The notes: generated from the sequence alone by a model not told the origin. 64,000 bases of DNA from Priapulus caudatus (GCF_000485595.1 NW_014577112.1:300853-364852), one strand, 5' to 3'; positions 24,901 through 38,100 are shown, counted from the first letter of the stretch. Made by a program: numbers and translations.

Positions 24901-26305
24901 GCCAACGATGGTAGTATTTCCTGATATAAAAGTGTAATAATATTGGTGTGCTGTGGTGATGTTGTTGTTGATTGGTGCGTGGGCGGTGTGTGATGATGTC
25001 GGTGGTGGTGGTAGTGGTAGTGGCGTGGTGTTGATGGCGGCGGTGATGTTGATGGCGCGGTGGCGGTGGTGGCGGTGGTGGCGGTGTGGCGGTGGCGGTG
25101 ATGATGTCGGTGTAGTAGCGTGGTGGCGGTGGGCGGTGAGATGTCGGTGTACGTAAGCGCGTGTGCAGTGGCGGTGATGATGTCGGTGTAGTAGCGTGGT
25201 GGCGTGGCGGTGATGATGTCGTGTAGTAAGGCGGTGGTGGTCGGTGGCGTGATGATGTCGGTGTGAGTAGCGGTGGCGGTGTGTGGCGGTGGTGGTGATG
25301 ATGTCGGTGGTGGTGGTAGTGGCGGTGGTGTTGATGGCGGCGGTGATGTTGATGGCGGGCGGTGGGCGGTGGTGGCGGTGTGGCGGTGGTGGCGGTTGCG
25401 GTGATGATGTCGTGTAAGTAGCGTGGTGGCAAGTGGCGGCTGATGAATGTCGGTGTAGTAGGGGGTGGTGGCGGTGGTGGCAGTGGGTGATGATGTCGGT
25501 GTAGTAGCGGTGGGGCCGGTGGCGGCTGATGATGTCTGGTGTAGGTAGCGGTGGCGGTGGTGGCGGTGGTGCGGGATGATGTCGGTGGTGTGGTATGTGG
25601 CGGTGGTGTTGATAGGCGGTGGTGGCGGCGGTGGCGGTGATGATGTCGGCGTAGTGGGCGTGGTGGCAGTGGTGGTGATGATGTCGATGTAGTGGCGGTG
25701 AGTGGCAGTGGTGGTGATGATTGTGGTGTAGTGGCGGTGTGGCAGTGTGGTGATGAGTCGATGTAGTGCGGTGGTGGCAGTGGTGTGATGATGTCGGTGT
25801 AGTGCGGTGGTGGAGGGTGTTTGATGAATGTCGGTAGTGGTGTGGGGTTGCAAATGCGCGGTGGTGACGCTCAGTGTTAATAAAGGTTGCTGGCGGCTTG
25901 CGTTACAGGTTTGCAGATTGGTAATGGTCATCACCCTGCCGCTTGCTGCATTACTGTGTGAGCTACGGTTCTTTGACGGAGGCTGGCTTCGATCTTCTAG
26001 CGTACTTGGTAGATGTTCCTAGCACTATAGTAGATCATATTTTATAAAAATTCCGTGTTTTACAGAGTTCCTGTAGTTGTTTTGAATGCATGGAACTGTA
26101 AAATAGGCTGGCTACCTCGTAAAAGCGCATGGCGCATCGCTGCCTGGACGATTATATGTGTGCGCGCGCTCTCTGGCGCGTCTCTCTCTCTCATCTCTCT
26201 CTCTCGTCTCATCTCTCTCTCTCTCTCTTCTCTCTCTCTCTGCTCTCTCTCCTCTTTTTTCTCTCTCTCTCCTCTCGTCTCCGTCATCTCTCTCTTCTCT
26301 CTCTC

Positions 26306-26338
<33 letters not shown>

Positions 26339-29300
26339 GTCTCTTTCTCTCTCTCTCCGTCATCTCTCTCTCTCTTCTCTCTCTCCCCTCTTCTCGCTCG
26401 CTCTCGTTCTCTCTCATCTCCTCTCTTCTCCTCTTCGGCTCTCTCTCTCTCTCCTCTCCTCCCTTTTCTTTCCTTGNNNNNNNNNNNNNNNNNNNNNNNN
26501 NNNNNNNNNNNNNNNNNNNNNNNNNNNNNNNNNNNNNNNNNNNNNNNNNNNNNNNNNNNNNNNNNNNNNNNNNNNNNNNNNNNNNNNNNNNNNNNNNNNN
26601 NNNNNNNNNNNNNNNNNNNNNNNNNNNNNNNNNNNNNNNNNNNNNNNNNNNNNNNNNNNNNNNNNNNNNNNNNNNNNNNNNNNNNNNNNNNNNNNNNNNN
26701 NNNNNNNNNNNNNNNNNNNNNNNNNNNNNNNNNNNNNNNNNNNNNNNNNNNNNNNNNNNNNNNNNNNNNNNNNNNNNNNNNNNNNNNNNNNNNNNNNNNN
26801 NNNNNNNNNNNNNNNNNNNNNNNNNNNNNNNNNNNNNNNNNNNNNNNNNNNNNNNNNNNNNNNNNNNNNNNNNNNNNNNNNNNNNNNNNNNNNNNNNNNN
26901 NNNNNNNNNNNNNNNNNNNNNNNNNNNNNNNNNNNNNNNNNNNNNNNNNNNNNNNNNNNNNNNNNNNNNNNNNNNNNNNNNNNNNNNNNNNNNNNNNNNN
27001 NNNNNNNNNNNNNNNNNNNNNNNNNNNNNNNNNNNNNNNNNNNNNNNNNNNNNNNNNNNNNNNNNNNNNNNNNNNNNNNNNNNNNNNNNNNNNNNNNNNN
27101 NNNNNNNNNNNNNNNNNNNNNNNNNNNNNNNNNNNNNNNNNNNNNNNNNNNNNNNNNNNNNNNNNNNNNNNNNNNNNNNNNNNNNNNNNNNNNNNNNNNN
27201 NNNNNNNNNNNNNNNNNNNNNNNNNNNNNNNNNNNNNNNNNNNNNNNNNNNNNNNNNNNNNNNNNNNNNNNNNNNNNNNNNNNNNNNNNNNNNNNNNNNT
27301 AGGGGGTATCTCAGAAAGATTTATGTAATAAATTCTTCGTTAGTAGACCTACGTTTATTATTAGCAGAGCGCCCTAGCCTGTAGAGTTAAAAACTCCTAC
27401 TTTACTCTTCCGTCTTATCCCTTGCGCTCCCCTTGTCGCTCGCCCTTAGCCTCCTCTTCTTTCTACCGCCCTCAGCTATCTTGCCTGCCGCCTATCCGCA
27501 GTCTCCACCCTCTGCATCCTCCAGGAAGCCTATAATTAATTGCAGTTTTCGTCAGTCCATAACTGCACGCCGAAAACCGGCTCGCGCATGCGCAAATAAC
27601 TTTCGAGAAAAATATTATTTTTGCAACTATTCTGGCATTTAAAATGAAGAGGAGTCTATTCTAGCATAGATTATGAAAACATTCTAGCAAGTAGAACCTC
27701 ACTTTAAAATAGGAAGACGACCTTGCAATGTAAAAACCCCGCTGCGTATACCAGTGCAATACCACAATCTGGCTATACGTTAGTAAGGCTAGCGGTCATG
27801 CGCAAATATCTCACCAGAGAGTTATATTTTGATGATAGTATTTAATATTCTCAAGGGGTATCTCAGCATCAGATTTGTGTAATAAATTCTTATCAGTAGA
27901 CGTGCATTTACGAATTAGGCAACGAGTGCGCCTAGCATGTAGGGTGCAAAACTCCTACTTTTACCCATCCCGTCTTATGCCCTGGCCTCCTCCAGCGCTC
28001 TCTTAGCCCCCCTCTTCTTCTAACCGCCCTCAGCTACTTCGCCTGCTCGCCTATCTTCTCAGTCTCACCCCTCTCATACTACATTAAATCTAGAATTATC
28101 GTAAATATTAATATAATCCATACTTATAAATCTATAAATCTAAAATTATGCAGCTTTTGTCAGTCCATACAGCTCGTTCTGAGTTGCCAAGGCGTCATGG
28201 TGGGGCAGGGCCGTAGCCTGTGTGGGTGGGGGGGGGGGGTAAAAGAGCAGCTGGCCCCTTAAGATTTTGGAGCAAAATAAAAAAATAATCTAACTAATAC
28301 ATTAAATAATCATAACGGATTTTTTGGTCACATATCCGTGAAAGCCTTGGCTAGACGCCACCCTACCCATGGGAATTTGCTTCCAGGGCCTACGACCTTG
28401 GTGGCATATTCCCTCTTCTTTTCCCCGCTAGACACGGTCCGTGCGGAAAGTAATGATATTTTTAGGGCGCATGGTCATTCGAAAATTTATGTTAAGCAAA
28501 CCCTTCGCAAATTTCAAAATCCATGTCTAAATACATGAGTAACCCCATTAGCAATGACATAAACTAGTGGAAAGTCGTTTTTTTGCTAATTAGCTACGTG
28601 CGTTTTGCTTCATTCGAATTTTCCTAGTGCCGTGTCCATTTGATAATAAGCAATATAACTTATATATGGGAATTTTAAAATCATTACTTTTTGTCCAGCT
28701 ATGGTCGCGGCAAGTCTAAATCCTGATACGTGAGCGTGCTACCTGGATGTGTACCGGCCGTATTTGCTGTGGGCGATTCTCACCGTGGCTGTCACTTTTC
28801 TGCTCTTCAGTATGGAGGTAAGTACGACCTAAAAACACAGTTTACTATTTCCGAAAGAGCTGTGTTATTAGAAATGGAAGAAGAATGAAAATATTAGAGA
28901 CTACGAATTAACAAAAAACGAGGACAAGACACAAGAAAAAAAAACGAAGTTAATGGTGGATAGATGAGAGTGGCAGTGGGTGAATTAGTAGGCGTGAAGA
29001 ATTATGTAGGAAAGCGTAACTATGTAGAGAACGAAATGGTAATGTATGATGTTCTATTCTTACTCTTTACATCTGTAGACATTGTTGCTTTTATCTCACA
29101 GGCTTCATTGTCAATCCATGTTGACATTGCCCCACAAGTAAACGCCGGAGTGTTGTTTGGCATCTCGAACACGTTCCGCTACACTTCTGGAATCTTTGCT
29201 CCATACGTGGTCGGTCAAAATCACCACAGATGTAGTTCCCTGAACATTGGTAAACGCGTTGTTAGAATCTTACAACCATAAAGTAGGTTTATTGTTACGT

Positions 29301-30070
29301 GAAAACTATGGCGCATTTTTAATCACTTTTGTATAATAAAAATCTACTTTTTATTGCACTGTTTTTTGATTCATCAATCAGTTTGCAATGTTTTATTGTA
29401 CATATTATTTGTCTATTGTTATGTCTTTATGTGTTTTGTAATATTTACACATATGTTTTTAGTATTAACCGCTGGTAGTAAATAGAACTTGGTCCTGAAA
29501 TATACAGACTCAGTTGCTCACTAGAAGAACATGCAATGACTCGCATACGAGTAAGCCTCCGTCAGTTTCCTCCCGTGTTGTTGCAAAAATCCACTAGCCT
29601 ATGTCATCATCCACAGGAACACAGCAACAGTGGCAGACGGTGTTCTACATCACTGCCGCCATCATGGTAGGGGCGCCAATCTTCTATCTCATATTTGGCA
29701 CAGGAGAGCTGCAAAGTTGGGCCACAGAGCTCGATGAAGCCGAGTCCAATAGCTGACTTCGTCGACGAAGAATAAGGCAAGATAGAACTCTTCAACATTT
29801 TGGTTTTAGTTTGAGCACATACATGTGCGTGCTTGCCCACGTGTGTGCTCGTTCGCATATAGGCAAGAGCACGTAAACTCTAGGCTTTACGTAACAGTAT
29901 GGGCGCTATAGTATAGTATATATTGAGAATTTATCTAGAGGGACAGCTTGAAACGTATGGTTATAATGATCTCTTAAAAGCTACTTTACCTACTTGTAGG
30001 TGGAACACAAGGAGATGACACAAAGACCAGCAAGCCTGCTGCTGAAAACACCGTTTCAACTAAGATGTAG
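21939..30070 (+). CDS. SLC17A5-like: SLC17 (sialin-like) transporter, copy C, with start exon but a gap and many indels
   Basis: E1 is 21939-22035 (ATG to a GTAAGT donor; cytosolic N-terminus MESSSARSSRGKTSA, no signal peptide). E2 starts at 23730 and encodes the first membrane helix: RMILAVIVFFGFVTA, then ALRINLS and ALVCMV once inserted bases are skipped. E3 is 24156-24397, with LGSFFWGY and VLVFLRIVQGLG. E4 is 24737-24831, with a WAPPLERSKL-like block in broken frames. E5 is 25909-26008. E9-E12 are 28699-28817, 29102-29231, 29616-29776 and 30000-30070. E6-E8 are absent; an 823-base N gap sits exactly where they belong. Nearly every exon has one or more one-base insertions or deletions, so no continuous frame exists as given. 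E1 phase (one base over) joins E2 correctly. This is the only copy showing the true N-terminus. Confidence 0.8.
22055..22133. mobile_element. hairpin MITE, TAGCTCTAGAAC family, copy 2
   Basis: The arms read TAGCTCTAGAACTATAACCC and its near complement. The flanks CACTTACT and CACTCACT may be an 8-bp duplication with one mismatch. It lies in SLC17 intron 1 of copy C. Confidence 0.8.
22224..22310. mobile_element. hairpin MITE, TAGCTCTAGAAC family, copy 3, with exact 8-bp duplication
   Basis: Same arms as at 4838. GGTTCGGG flanks it exactly on both sides (22216-22223 and 22311-22318). This copy identifies the element's boundaries and an 8-bp target duplication. Confidence 0.87.
22693..22835. 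repeat. TATAT/TATTC simple repeat
   Basis: ATTCT then TATAT pentamer repeats with drift, in SLC17 intron 1 of copy C. Confidence 0.85.
23055..23170. repeat. GT/GC-rich microsatellite
   Basis: (TG)n followed by degenerate TGCGTG repeats, forming alternating purine-pyrimidine DNA. The Cys/Val and His/Thr frames here are compositional. Confidence 0.85.
24945..25860. repeat. GGT/GAT-rich minisatellite, copy C (largest)
   Basis: The array between E4 and E5, twice as long as in copies A and B. The 359-codon minus-strand Thr/His/Pro-rich frame is an artefact of the repeat. Confidence 0.85.
26175..26476. repeat. CT microsatellite, copy C, ends at gap
   Basis: Interrupted (CT)n at the position equivalent to 721 and 14961. 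The assembly gap begins inside or just after it. Confidence 0.88.
26477..27299. other. assembly gap (823 N)
   Basis: A run of 823 N. In copies A and B the distance from the end of the CT tract to the end of E8 is about 0.85 kb, so the gap could hold the missing E6-E8. Confidence 0.98.
27303..28190. repeat. tandem duplicate of a roughly 550-bp unit
   Basis: The segment from GGGGTATCTCAG through the CTCCTACTTT and CCGCCCTCAGCTA words at 27303-27560 recurs at 27853-28090, followed in each by GTCAGTCCATA. The second unit has more single-base differences. No coding potential seen. Confidence 0.7.
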
Positions 30071-31770
30071 CCAATGACTTTTCACAGTATATATCTCTTC
30101 GTCAAACTCGCGTGTTATCAACGTTAAACATATCTAGATTGGAACATGACATCATAATTTTTCCCCATACTCGTAGACGGCAGAGACGAGATATTTGTCA
30201 TCGCCCTACATCGTGGCGAATATGCCAACACAGGCATCTGACACGTTAAACTTCTGACACGTTTACATGAGTTTGTAGAATGATATCATTATGCATGGCA
30301 TCTGATCGGTGTATTCGTCGTAATGCTTGTAAACATGTAAAACTAAAAGTGTAGAGCCTAAGTTTTGTTTCCGTGTTTGTTACTACCTAAGAAAGAAAGA
30401 AAGAAAGAAAGAAACTATATCGTTCACAACCAGGCTATGAGGTTATAATAAAAAACGCCATTCTCGGTGCAAGTGTGGTGGTAAAGAATAAATAGACTCA
30501 AAGCAAACTGGCTAATGGCCGTTTTGCGCGGCACGTGGTCTGAGCAACACGGGATGCGTGATGTACCTCCATAGCATTCCTTGCCCCTCCAAGATTCGTA
30601 TATAGACTCTAAAAATATGGCTGCATTAGTATGGGGGGGGGGTGAGCGTTTTGTTTGATTGTTGCATTCTTGACAATTGGCAATCGGCGATTCCTGCGGT
30701 TATGTTATATATGCAAACTAAATGCTTTAGTTTAAAATATGTTATTATGTGTTGTTCGACCAGCAAATGTGCTGGTGTTATATTCTTGTATTACGAAGTA
30801 GGTGATACCTATAAAAGACGGACTGGTCAGTAATATTCGAGCAGTGGCAGTCTGACTGAATAAATAATGTAGAAAATGTTTCATAAAAGTCAGAAAATAA
30901 AGCTGTTTACTCGTGTTCTATGGTATTTTATGTTTGGTGAACAAAGAATCGAAATATTTATAGACAATGTGAAACAGCCGTTTGTTCAGTCGTTTGCGAT
31001 ATCGATGTGCTGCGCTTTTGATCATTTTATGTAAAAAGGCGCAATATAAATATATTAAAAAAAATATATATATATAACAGTCCTAGACAGAATTCGGGAA
31101 GATTTGCCAATGTAGCAGGCGGCCAGATTTGTGTGCTGGGCATACGCAATTCCAGTTCTGTTCGCCGGCTGCATGGTCGCGACTTTCCCCTATATTTTGT
31201 AATCTGGGTTCGCGCATGCCCAATATATCTGCCGAAAGGACTCACAATTTATGGCCACACGCGTTCGTGTACTTTTCGACGAAAAAGCGCAGATTTATAC
31301 TCGATTCTTTCACTGTCGATTCGGCTATAGCTCGGATTATAATTATAGCTCGCAGGTCTAATGGTGTTCATCAACGTGCATGCACGAAGCGCTGTTGGGT
31401 GGGCGGTATGCCTTGCAATATACACGTTGTCGACGGAGGGAGCGTGATCATTTGAATTTACAAACGTTGGAGGGAAGCACGTGGTCTCTCGAAAAAAATG
31501 CACGAAACTCCTCGTGGTGTTTATATATGATCAGTTGAGTTAGTTGTTCCATGCACCGTTCCTGCCAGTTCTGCTGCTACTCCTGCCACAAATACGGAGT
31601 CAATCGTGTGACTCGAACGCTTGGTCGCGAACGCTGCACTATTCGGTAAGGAAGCAACACGAAGGCTATACATTTAACGAGTGGTTAGTCTAATTATCAA
31701 CTGCGCACGTATAACATCGAACGATACATGGCGCGGGCGCGCATAAATCACAACTGATAGACAGACATAA
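30071..31770. repeat. SLC17 3' flank then 5' flank block, copy 4
   Basis: The first kilobase equals the 3' flanks of copies 2 and B. From 31080 it equals the 5' flanking block at 6245 and 11577. The similarity stops at ACAGACATAA, where a minisatellite and then CRAMP1 begin, so another transporter copy is announced but not delivered. Confidence 0.7.
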
Positions 31771-32042
31771 AAGTGGATGTTGACCCGATGACCTCACACA
31801 CACTGGATGTTGACCCGATGACCTCACACAGAGTGGATGTTGACCCGATGACCTCACACACAGTGGATGTTGACCTGATGACCTCACACAAAGCGAATGT
31901 TGACCCGATGACCTCACACAAAGTGGATGTTGACCTGATGACCTCACACAGAGTGGATGTTGAGCCGATGACCTCACATAGAGTGGATGTTGACCCGATG
32001 ACCTCACACATAGTGGATGTTGACCTGATGACCTCTGTTGAC
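31771..32042. repeat. 30-bp minisatellite, nine units, downstream of CRAMP1
   Basis: Unit AGTGGATGTTGACCCGATGA plus CCTCACACAC repeats at an almost exact 30-base period. The period is a multiple of three, so both strands show long repeated frames; these are not genes. It ends about 84 bases beyond the CRAMP1 stop codon and may lie in its 3' untranslated region. Confidence 0.9.
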
Positions 32043-32125
32043 CCGACGACCTGACCCAGAGCTTTGACGACATCGACGCATGCGTGCCCGTCTGTCCGAG
32101 CGCGCGCGCTGCTGCGTCCGTTCCT

Positions 32126-35100
32126 CTACGTTTTCTTCGAGCTGCTGTCCATCGCGATCTGCGCGGCGAGATCGGCGAACTTCGCCGAGTAGTCAATGCT
32201 GTTCTCTAGCAGAACAGAGTGCAGCGCGGTGTTGAGCGACGTCTCAACCTGCGGGAGCGGCAAAAACACAACGTCAGTCGCTTGCGAGGGCGATTCTTAG
32301 CGCAAGACGCAAGTTTTGCCCTGGGGATTTCTTTTTGATGAAAGATTAATTAAATTAATTTTTCACAATTGAATTAAAGGGCACCACTGCGAGTTGGAGG
32401 TGCAGTAAGGCAAAACATTTCTTCCAAAATAAAATCAAAATCAAAGCAAATTCACAGGAAGCAGGAAACCCTTTTTTATCGATGCTTTTTTAATAAGGCA
32501 CAGGGAGGGAGAATTTTATACACAGCGTGTAACTCGTGGGAAAAAGCGCCGAGGCAAACCAGGTCGGGCAGCCACCGCGGCTTCCTGATTGCTATAACGA
32601 CCATCGCCACGGCAAGTCGGCAACTAACGCGCCGAGTCGCGTACGAGACTTAGTGAGGCGTGGACTCACCCCGGTGTCTAGTTGGGCGAGACGACTCAGT
32701 ATGGAGTCTCGCGACGACTCGTTGACGCCGGCTGACATGCCAGCGCCCTGGCTCTTCTCACCGCACTTCTCATCCTCGAGTAGATTGCTGAACGAGTAAC
32801 GTGCCTCCTGCAACACAGAGCACCAGCTTTAACGAACTATGCAGACCGTGATGCCCAGCGGTGACAGCAAACTATCATCTAACATAGGAAGCGATATTCA
32901 GCAGCATGATTAAACTACCCTCCGACACAGTGTGCGATATTCAGCCGTGTTACTACACTACACAAACGAGCGATACACGGCAGAGTAATTGAACTACGTA
33001 TACGCAGCCTGCATTATGCAGCAGTGCTATTAAACTACAGCACATGCGAGAAAAAGCAGCATTATTAAACTACCCATCTACACAGTCTTTTACCTACACA
33101 CAGCATTAATTACCTACGCTCCTACACAGCACGAAAAACACACTACTGTTACTTCACTACGCTTCTACAAAGCCGTCTACCCAGCCTTCTACACACAGCA
33201 CTGTTAATAAACCACGCTCCTACCCCCCCCCCCAACCACACACCCGCCCACACACATCACTCACACTCACACCCACACACATCACTCACACACACCCTGC
33301 TATATAAAGCACACACACACCCACACACACCCTGCTATATAAAGCACACACACACCCACACACACACACACACACACCACTCACACCCACACACATTACT
33401 CACACACACCCTGCTACATAAAGCAGCGGCCTTTGTGTTTCGCATACACGCATCCGACTCACCTCTCCGGCTAGCCATGGGTGCAGGTCATCGGACCTGT
33501 AGAGGCCCTGCGGTAGACTAGCTATGCCAGCATGGCCATTCGGATAGACCTTGATGCTCTCGTCACTGCCCTGGCTCAGGAAACCTACAAGAAGCACGAG
33601 AATGCACTGAAATAGCTGTTAGGAAAAGAACTACAATCTGGCACAACCGGCAGACCCTTGACACTTAGTTGGCATACGGATGAAAACCATATATGCATTA
33701 AATTACATAAGATATGAACAATCATAATATTTCTTGCATTCACGTTATTGCTCTTGCTATCTGTCTTATTGCAATCGATTAACAATGACACCAGCTACTC
33801 TTATGTCACTGAAAAATTCGCTCTCAGGGAGAAGGCAAGGAGAAGGGCAGCAGGAGCTGGAGAACGGGTGTGAGCGTGCATGAGGGAGGGACAGGGAGAG
33901 GAAGAAATCGTCACCAACCTGAGAAGGAAGCGTCTCCGAGAGCGTAATCGATGAGTTTCTCCGTCGTGTCCATGCCGGTCGGCATCAAACCTACGATAAC
34001 GAGATAGAAAACGATAAACAGATAAACGATAACGATAGCAGATAACGAGTGAGGCAGGATCGCCGTCGCGCGCTACACGCGGATGTCGCGCAACACCCTC
34101 TAACACCCAGCAAAGCTAGACGACAACGACGTAACATGCACACTCCTATCCCGCCTGCGTCTAAATCAGGGGTTCTCAACCTTTTTTGAGTCATGGAAGA
34201 CTTTGAGAATCTTGTGAAAGCTACGGACCCTTCCCCAGAAAAATGCGCATAAGCACATAAACACAATAATATTTATGCCCCTGGTTCAAAGGACCCCTAA
34301 AGCCCATCCATGGACCACAGGTTAAGAACCTCTGGTCTAAATGGTCACCAGTTGCAAAATAAAGCGAGGGGGGGAATCGCACTTCGGGTCGAAAACGATA
34401 GTTAGACAGTATGTCGGTGAGCTTAACTTAACTGTAAACACGACGCGCTTTTAAAGTTACGCCACGAAGAGTGAGCGCAAGGCCTGGTCTACCAAGGACG
34501 CTGGTTCTTCCCGAATCTACTGCCACGCAGACTGAGAACGTGACGTAGCGGTGCACATAGTCGCGACGCTCCCCGCGGCGCGTGCGGCTACGCACACACT
34601 CACTCACCGTCATTCGACTGCAGCGATATCTCAAACAGGGAAGACATGCTCGGCGGGGAAACGCCGGGCACCTGCGTGTGGTCCTTCATTGGCGAGGCCT
34701 GGCGGGGGGAAGCGGAAACGAGAGCTCCTCCACCTAGCATCAGCACGGCGCCGGCCTGCTGTTGAGGAAACAACTGCAGGTTAGCATTGTCGGCGTTCAT
34801 GCGAGAAAGACGGTGCAACGCGTTTCTTTTAGTTAGTCGTCACTGGTTTCCGAGAAGGCTCCACCCACGGTGGATTTGGCAATCCTACGGGAATCTCACG
34901 TACCTGCCGTACGAAGGTGGTGCCCTCTGTGTTGTCAGATTCCGAGCGCAGCGGCGGCGATTTCCCGGACGCGTCGACGACTGCAAACAGGAACGAGACG
35001 CTTTTTTCTACTGACGTCGCCCGTCTTTTAATTCCCTCGCACAATTCAGCGATAAACTAGATCGACAAACATTCAGCAAACTTCGCTACCGCAGGTAGGA

Positions 35101-38100
35101 CACACACACACTGTTATTAATCACTCAGCTCTTATCTCCGCATTTACAACAGTCCAACATTTACAGGTCACACACATTATTTTTTTCGTTTTCGCTCTAC
35201 GCGGAAGAGGAACCTTACCACTGCCATCCATCGCCTGCGCCGTGGTAACCGCTATCGAGAGAATGTCCGATGGCCGCGTCGTCATGGCAACTAAACCTGC
35301 TAGAAGGTGCATGCGAGTCAGTGAACGTGACGGGTATCTGGGATTCACGTGGCAGAATCTCAATTGCAGAGATGTGGAGGACGGTTTCCATAAAACCCAA
35401 AACATAATAAACGACATTGCACGCTGAACCCCCTCCTCCCCCTACCTTTCGGCATACCCTTCTCCCGTTGGCGTTGCGCGGTGACCCCCTCCCTCCTACT
35501 CCTCCCCCTACAGACACACTGCAACCCTTTTCCCTCATCTTTCCTTTCCCTTCCCCCCCGCCACAATAGCTGCTTTCCTTCCCCTCCCCCTACAGATACA
35601 CTGCACCCCACTCCCCCGCCCACACAATGATCCCTCCCTTCCTTCCCCCCATCTCCCTACAGATACACTGCACCCCACTCCCCCGCCCACACAATGATCC
35701 CTCCCTAGCTGTCCCTACCCCGCCGTGGACACCACACACGTACCTGAGGACACGGGTACGGGCGGGAGCGACGACGAGGCGGGCGCGGTGGTGGCGCCGG
35801 CGATGCTCACGACCGGCGCCGGCACGATGACGGCGGGCAGCGCGACCCCGCGCGCGACCCCTCGCTGCTGCGGCAGCGGCACGAACGACCCCGTCGCCGA
35901 CATCGCCGCGTTGTTCGGCACGATCGCCCACGACATCATGTGACGCATCGGCGCCTCGGCCTTCGGCATCAGCGTCCGCTGCGAGCGAGTAGAAGAGACA
36001 ATGTCAGCAATGTGACGCGGCGACGGACGATCGGGGCAACCGCGAGGATGGCGACCGTCGTAGCAAACCGATCATGCATATCGCGGCAGGAATAGGACCA
36101 GCTATACGTCGCATTTCTCGCGACGTCGCCAGAAAAATGATTTGTTTGTCTTAACAGCTGCAAAATCATCGAGTGATTTGTGGTGACGGCAGCAAAATTT
36201 ATTGTTTTGTCGTGACGCGGACAAAGCGTATGGTGTATTTTGTGGACATGTGTGAAGAAGAGGCCTGGACAGCCTCTACGGGGCAAAGCTCAACTGAGTT
36301 TCCCCACGTGGATTTAGCTTGCTGGTTGGATGTTGCCATTGTATATATAACTAGAGCACTCGGAGAGAACAGACCTCAGCCAAGGCAGCTCAATTCTGTC
36401 ACTGTAAAAAATTTAATTAATTAATTGGATCCAGATCACGACCAAAATGTAATAAATTCTAAGTTACCCCATTTTTGACCTATGCTGAAAATGTTATTAA
36501 TTAATTAATTAATTAAATTAATTAATTGGATCCGGATCACCACCAAAATGTAATCAATTCTAAGTTACCCCATTTCTGAGCTATCCTGAAAATGTTATTA
36601 ATTAATTAATTAATTGGATCCGAATCACCAGCAAAATCTCATCAATTCTAAGTTAGCCCATTTCTGACCTATCCTGAAAATTTTATGACAATCCGTCCAT
36701 AACTTTTCCAGTTAGGCTGTACACAAACAAACCCACAAACCAACAAACACACGCCGAACAAACACACACCGGTGAAAACATAACCTCCTGCCAACCCCTT
36801 GGCGGAGGTAACAAACAGATATTGATATTCAGCCATCCTAAATTCAGTACAAGGCAGCTACGGCAACCATTTAAAAAAAATAACAGTTAGGCAATCGCCT
36901 CTGATCTCTGACATGGGTGGTAGAACTCCCTTGCCCGCTGTTACAGACACTATTCGAACTACGACTTTCGAGACTACCGCTAAGACCGACTCTCCGTTGC
37001 AGACGACCCCCACAGATGGCAGCACGCCTACCTGCACGACCTGCACGCGTGACGGCTTCCGCTGGCCCATCTTCGTCACGTTGCGACTGCGCTTGCCGAG
37101 CAGGCCTAGCTGCTCCATGAACGCCTGACTCTGCCTCGGCGGCGGTGCGTCCGGCCCCGGCGCGACGACGCGCGGCGCCGCGCGCTGCCGGCTGCTGTTA
37201 GGCGGCGCCACCGTCGGCACGGCGAACACCGGCTGCTCGGGCGGGGCGACGGCGAGGAGCGACGGCGGTGGCGGCGCGGCGACGGCCGGCATGGCGGGCT
37301 GCGGCAGCGTGTCGGCGACGTCGGCGGCGGCGACCCTCACGGCGACGACGCCAGCCTGACGACTGCTCTTCGGCGTGATGGGGCTCTGCATGCGCACAGC
37401 GCCGGCCCGGGGGGTGGACGAGCGGGGCGTGGCGGGGCTGCGCGCCCCCGGGGTGCGGCTCGAGGGTGGGGTTGCGGCCTGGCTCAGCGGGAGGGCACCG
37501 CAACGGCACGGCGATGCCGAGTTGCCTCCGACCTGCTGCAACTGCGAAGGAGACCGCAAAGTGAGGAGTAATATTAGCAGACTTTCTCTGTGTGCGCACA
37601 CGCTCTCTCTCTCGCTCTATCTATATATATCCCTTCTCCTCTCTCTTTCACGCACGTGTGCACGCACGCACATACTCACGCATTATACACACACGCTTTC
37701 TCCCCCTGCTCTCTCTCTCTCTTGCTCACACACTCTGTCTCTCTCTCTCTAGCTCACACACTCTGTATCTGTCTCTCTCTCTCTCTCTCTCTCTCGCTAA
37801 CACACTGTCTCTCACCCTCATTCCTCTGCAAACAAACACACACACACACAATGAACTAACAGTTCCTCCATAGGGTCTGGTCTTGCATACGTGCCCAGGA
37901 TGGACAGGCTATGATAACTTTGCGCGCATGCGACGTCCCGGAGTCGCGCGCCGACTCACCTGCTTCTGCTTGGCAACTGAGAACTCGGTGCCGGCGAGTA
38001 GGAGGAGTTTCTCGAGTGCCTGGATGAGTCGCTTGGCAGACGCCGTCGCCGCGTTGTCGGGGCTCACCCACTCGTACTCCAGCACTATCACCTCAGGACT

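Noticed and set aside
24855-25934. 359-codon minus-strand frame rich in Thr, His and Pro
   Set aside because: It is the complement of the GGT/GAT minisatellite; the same array occurs in two other introns and no domain is present.
26055-27384. Frames over 390 codons spanning the N run
   Set aside because: Most of the length is N; the remainder is CT repeat and intron.
31690-32196. Repeated peptide frames on both strands; possible repeat protein or CRISPR-like array
   Set aside because: A 30-bp minisatellite with no unique spacers; the frame persists only because the period is a multiple of three.
35590-35931. Alternative minus-strand frame over CRAMP1 exon 12
   Set aside because: Does not join neighbouring exons in phase.
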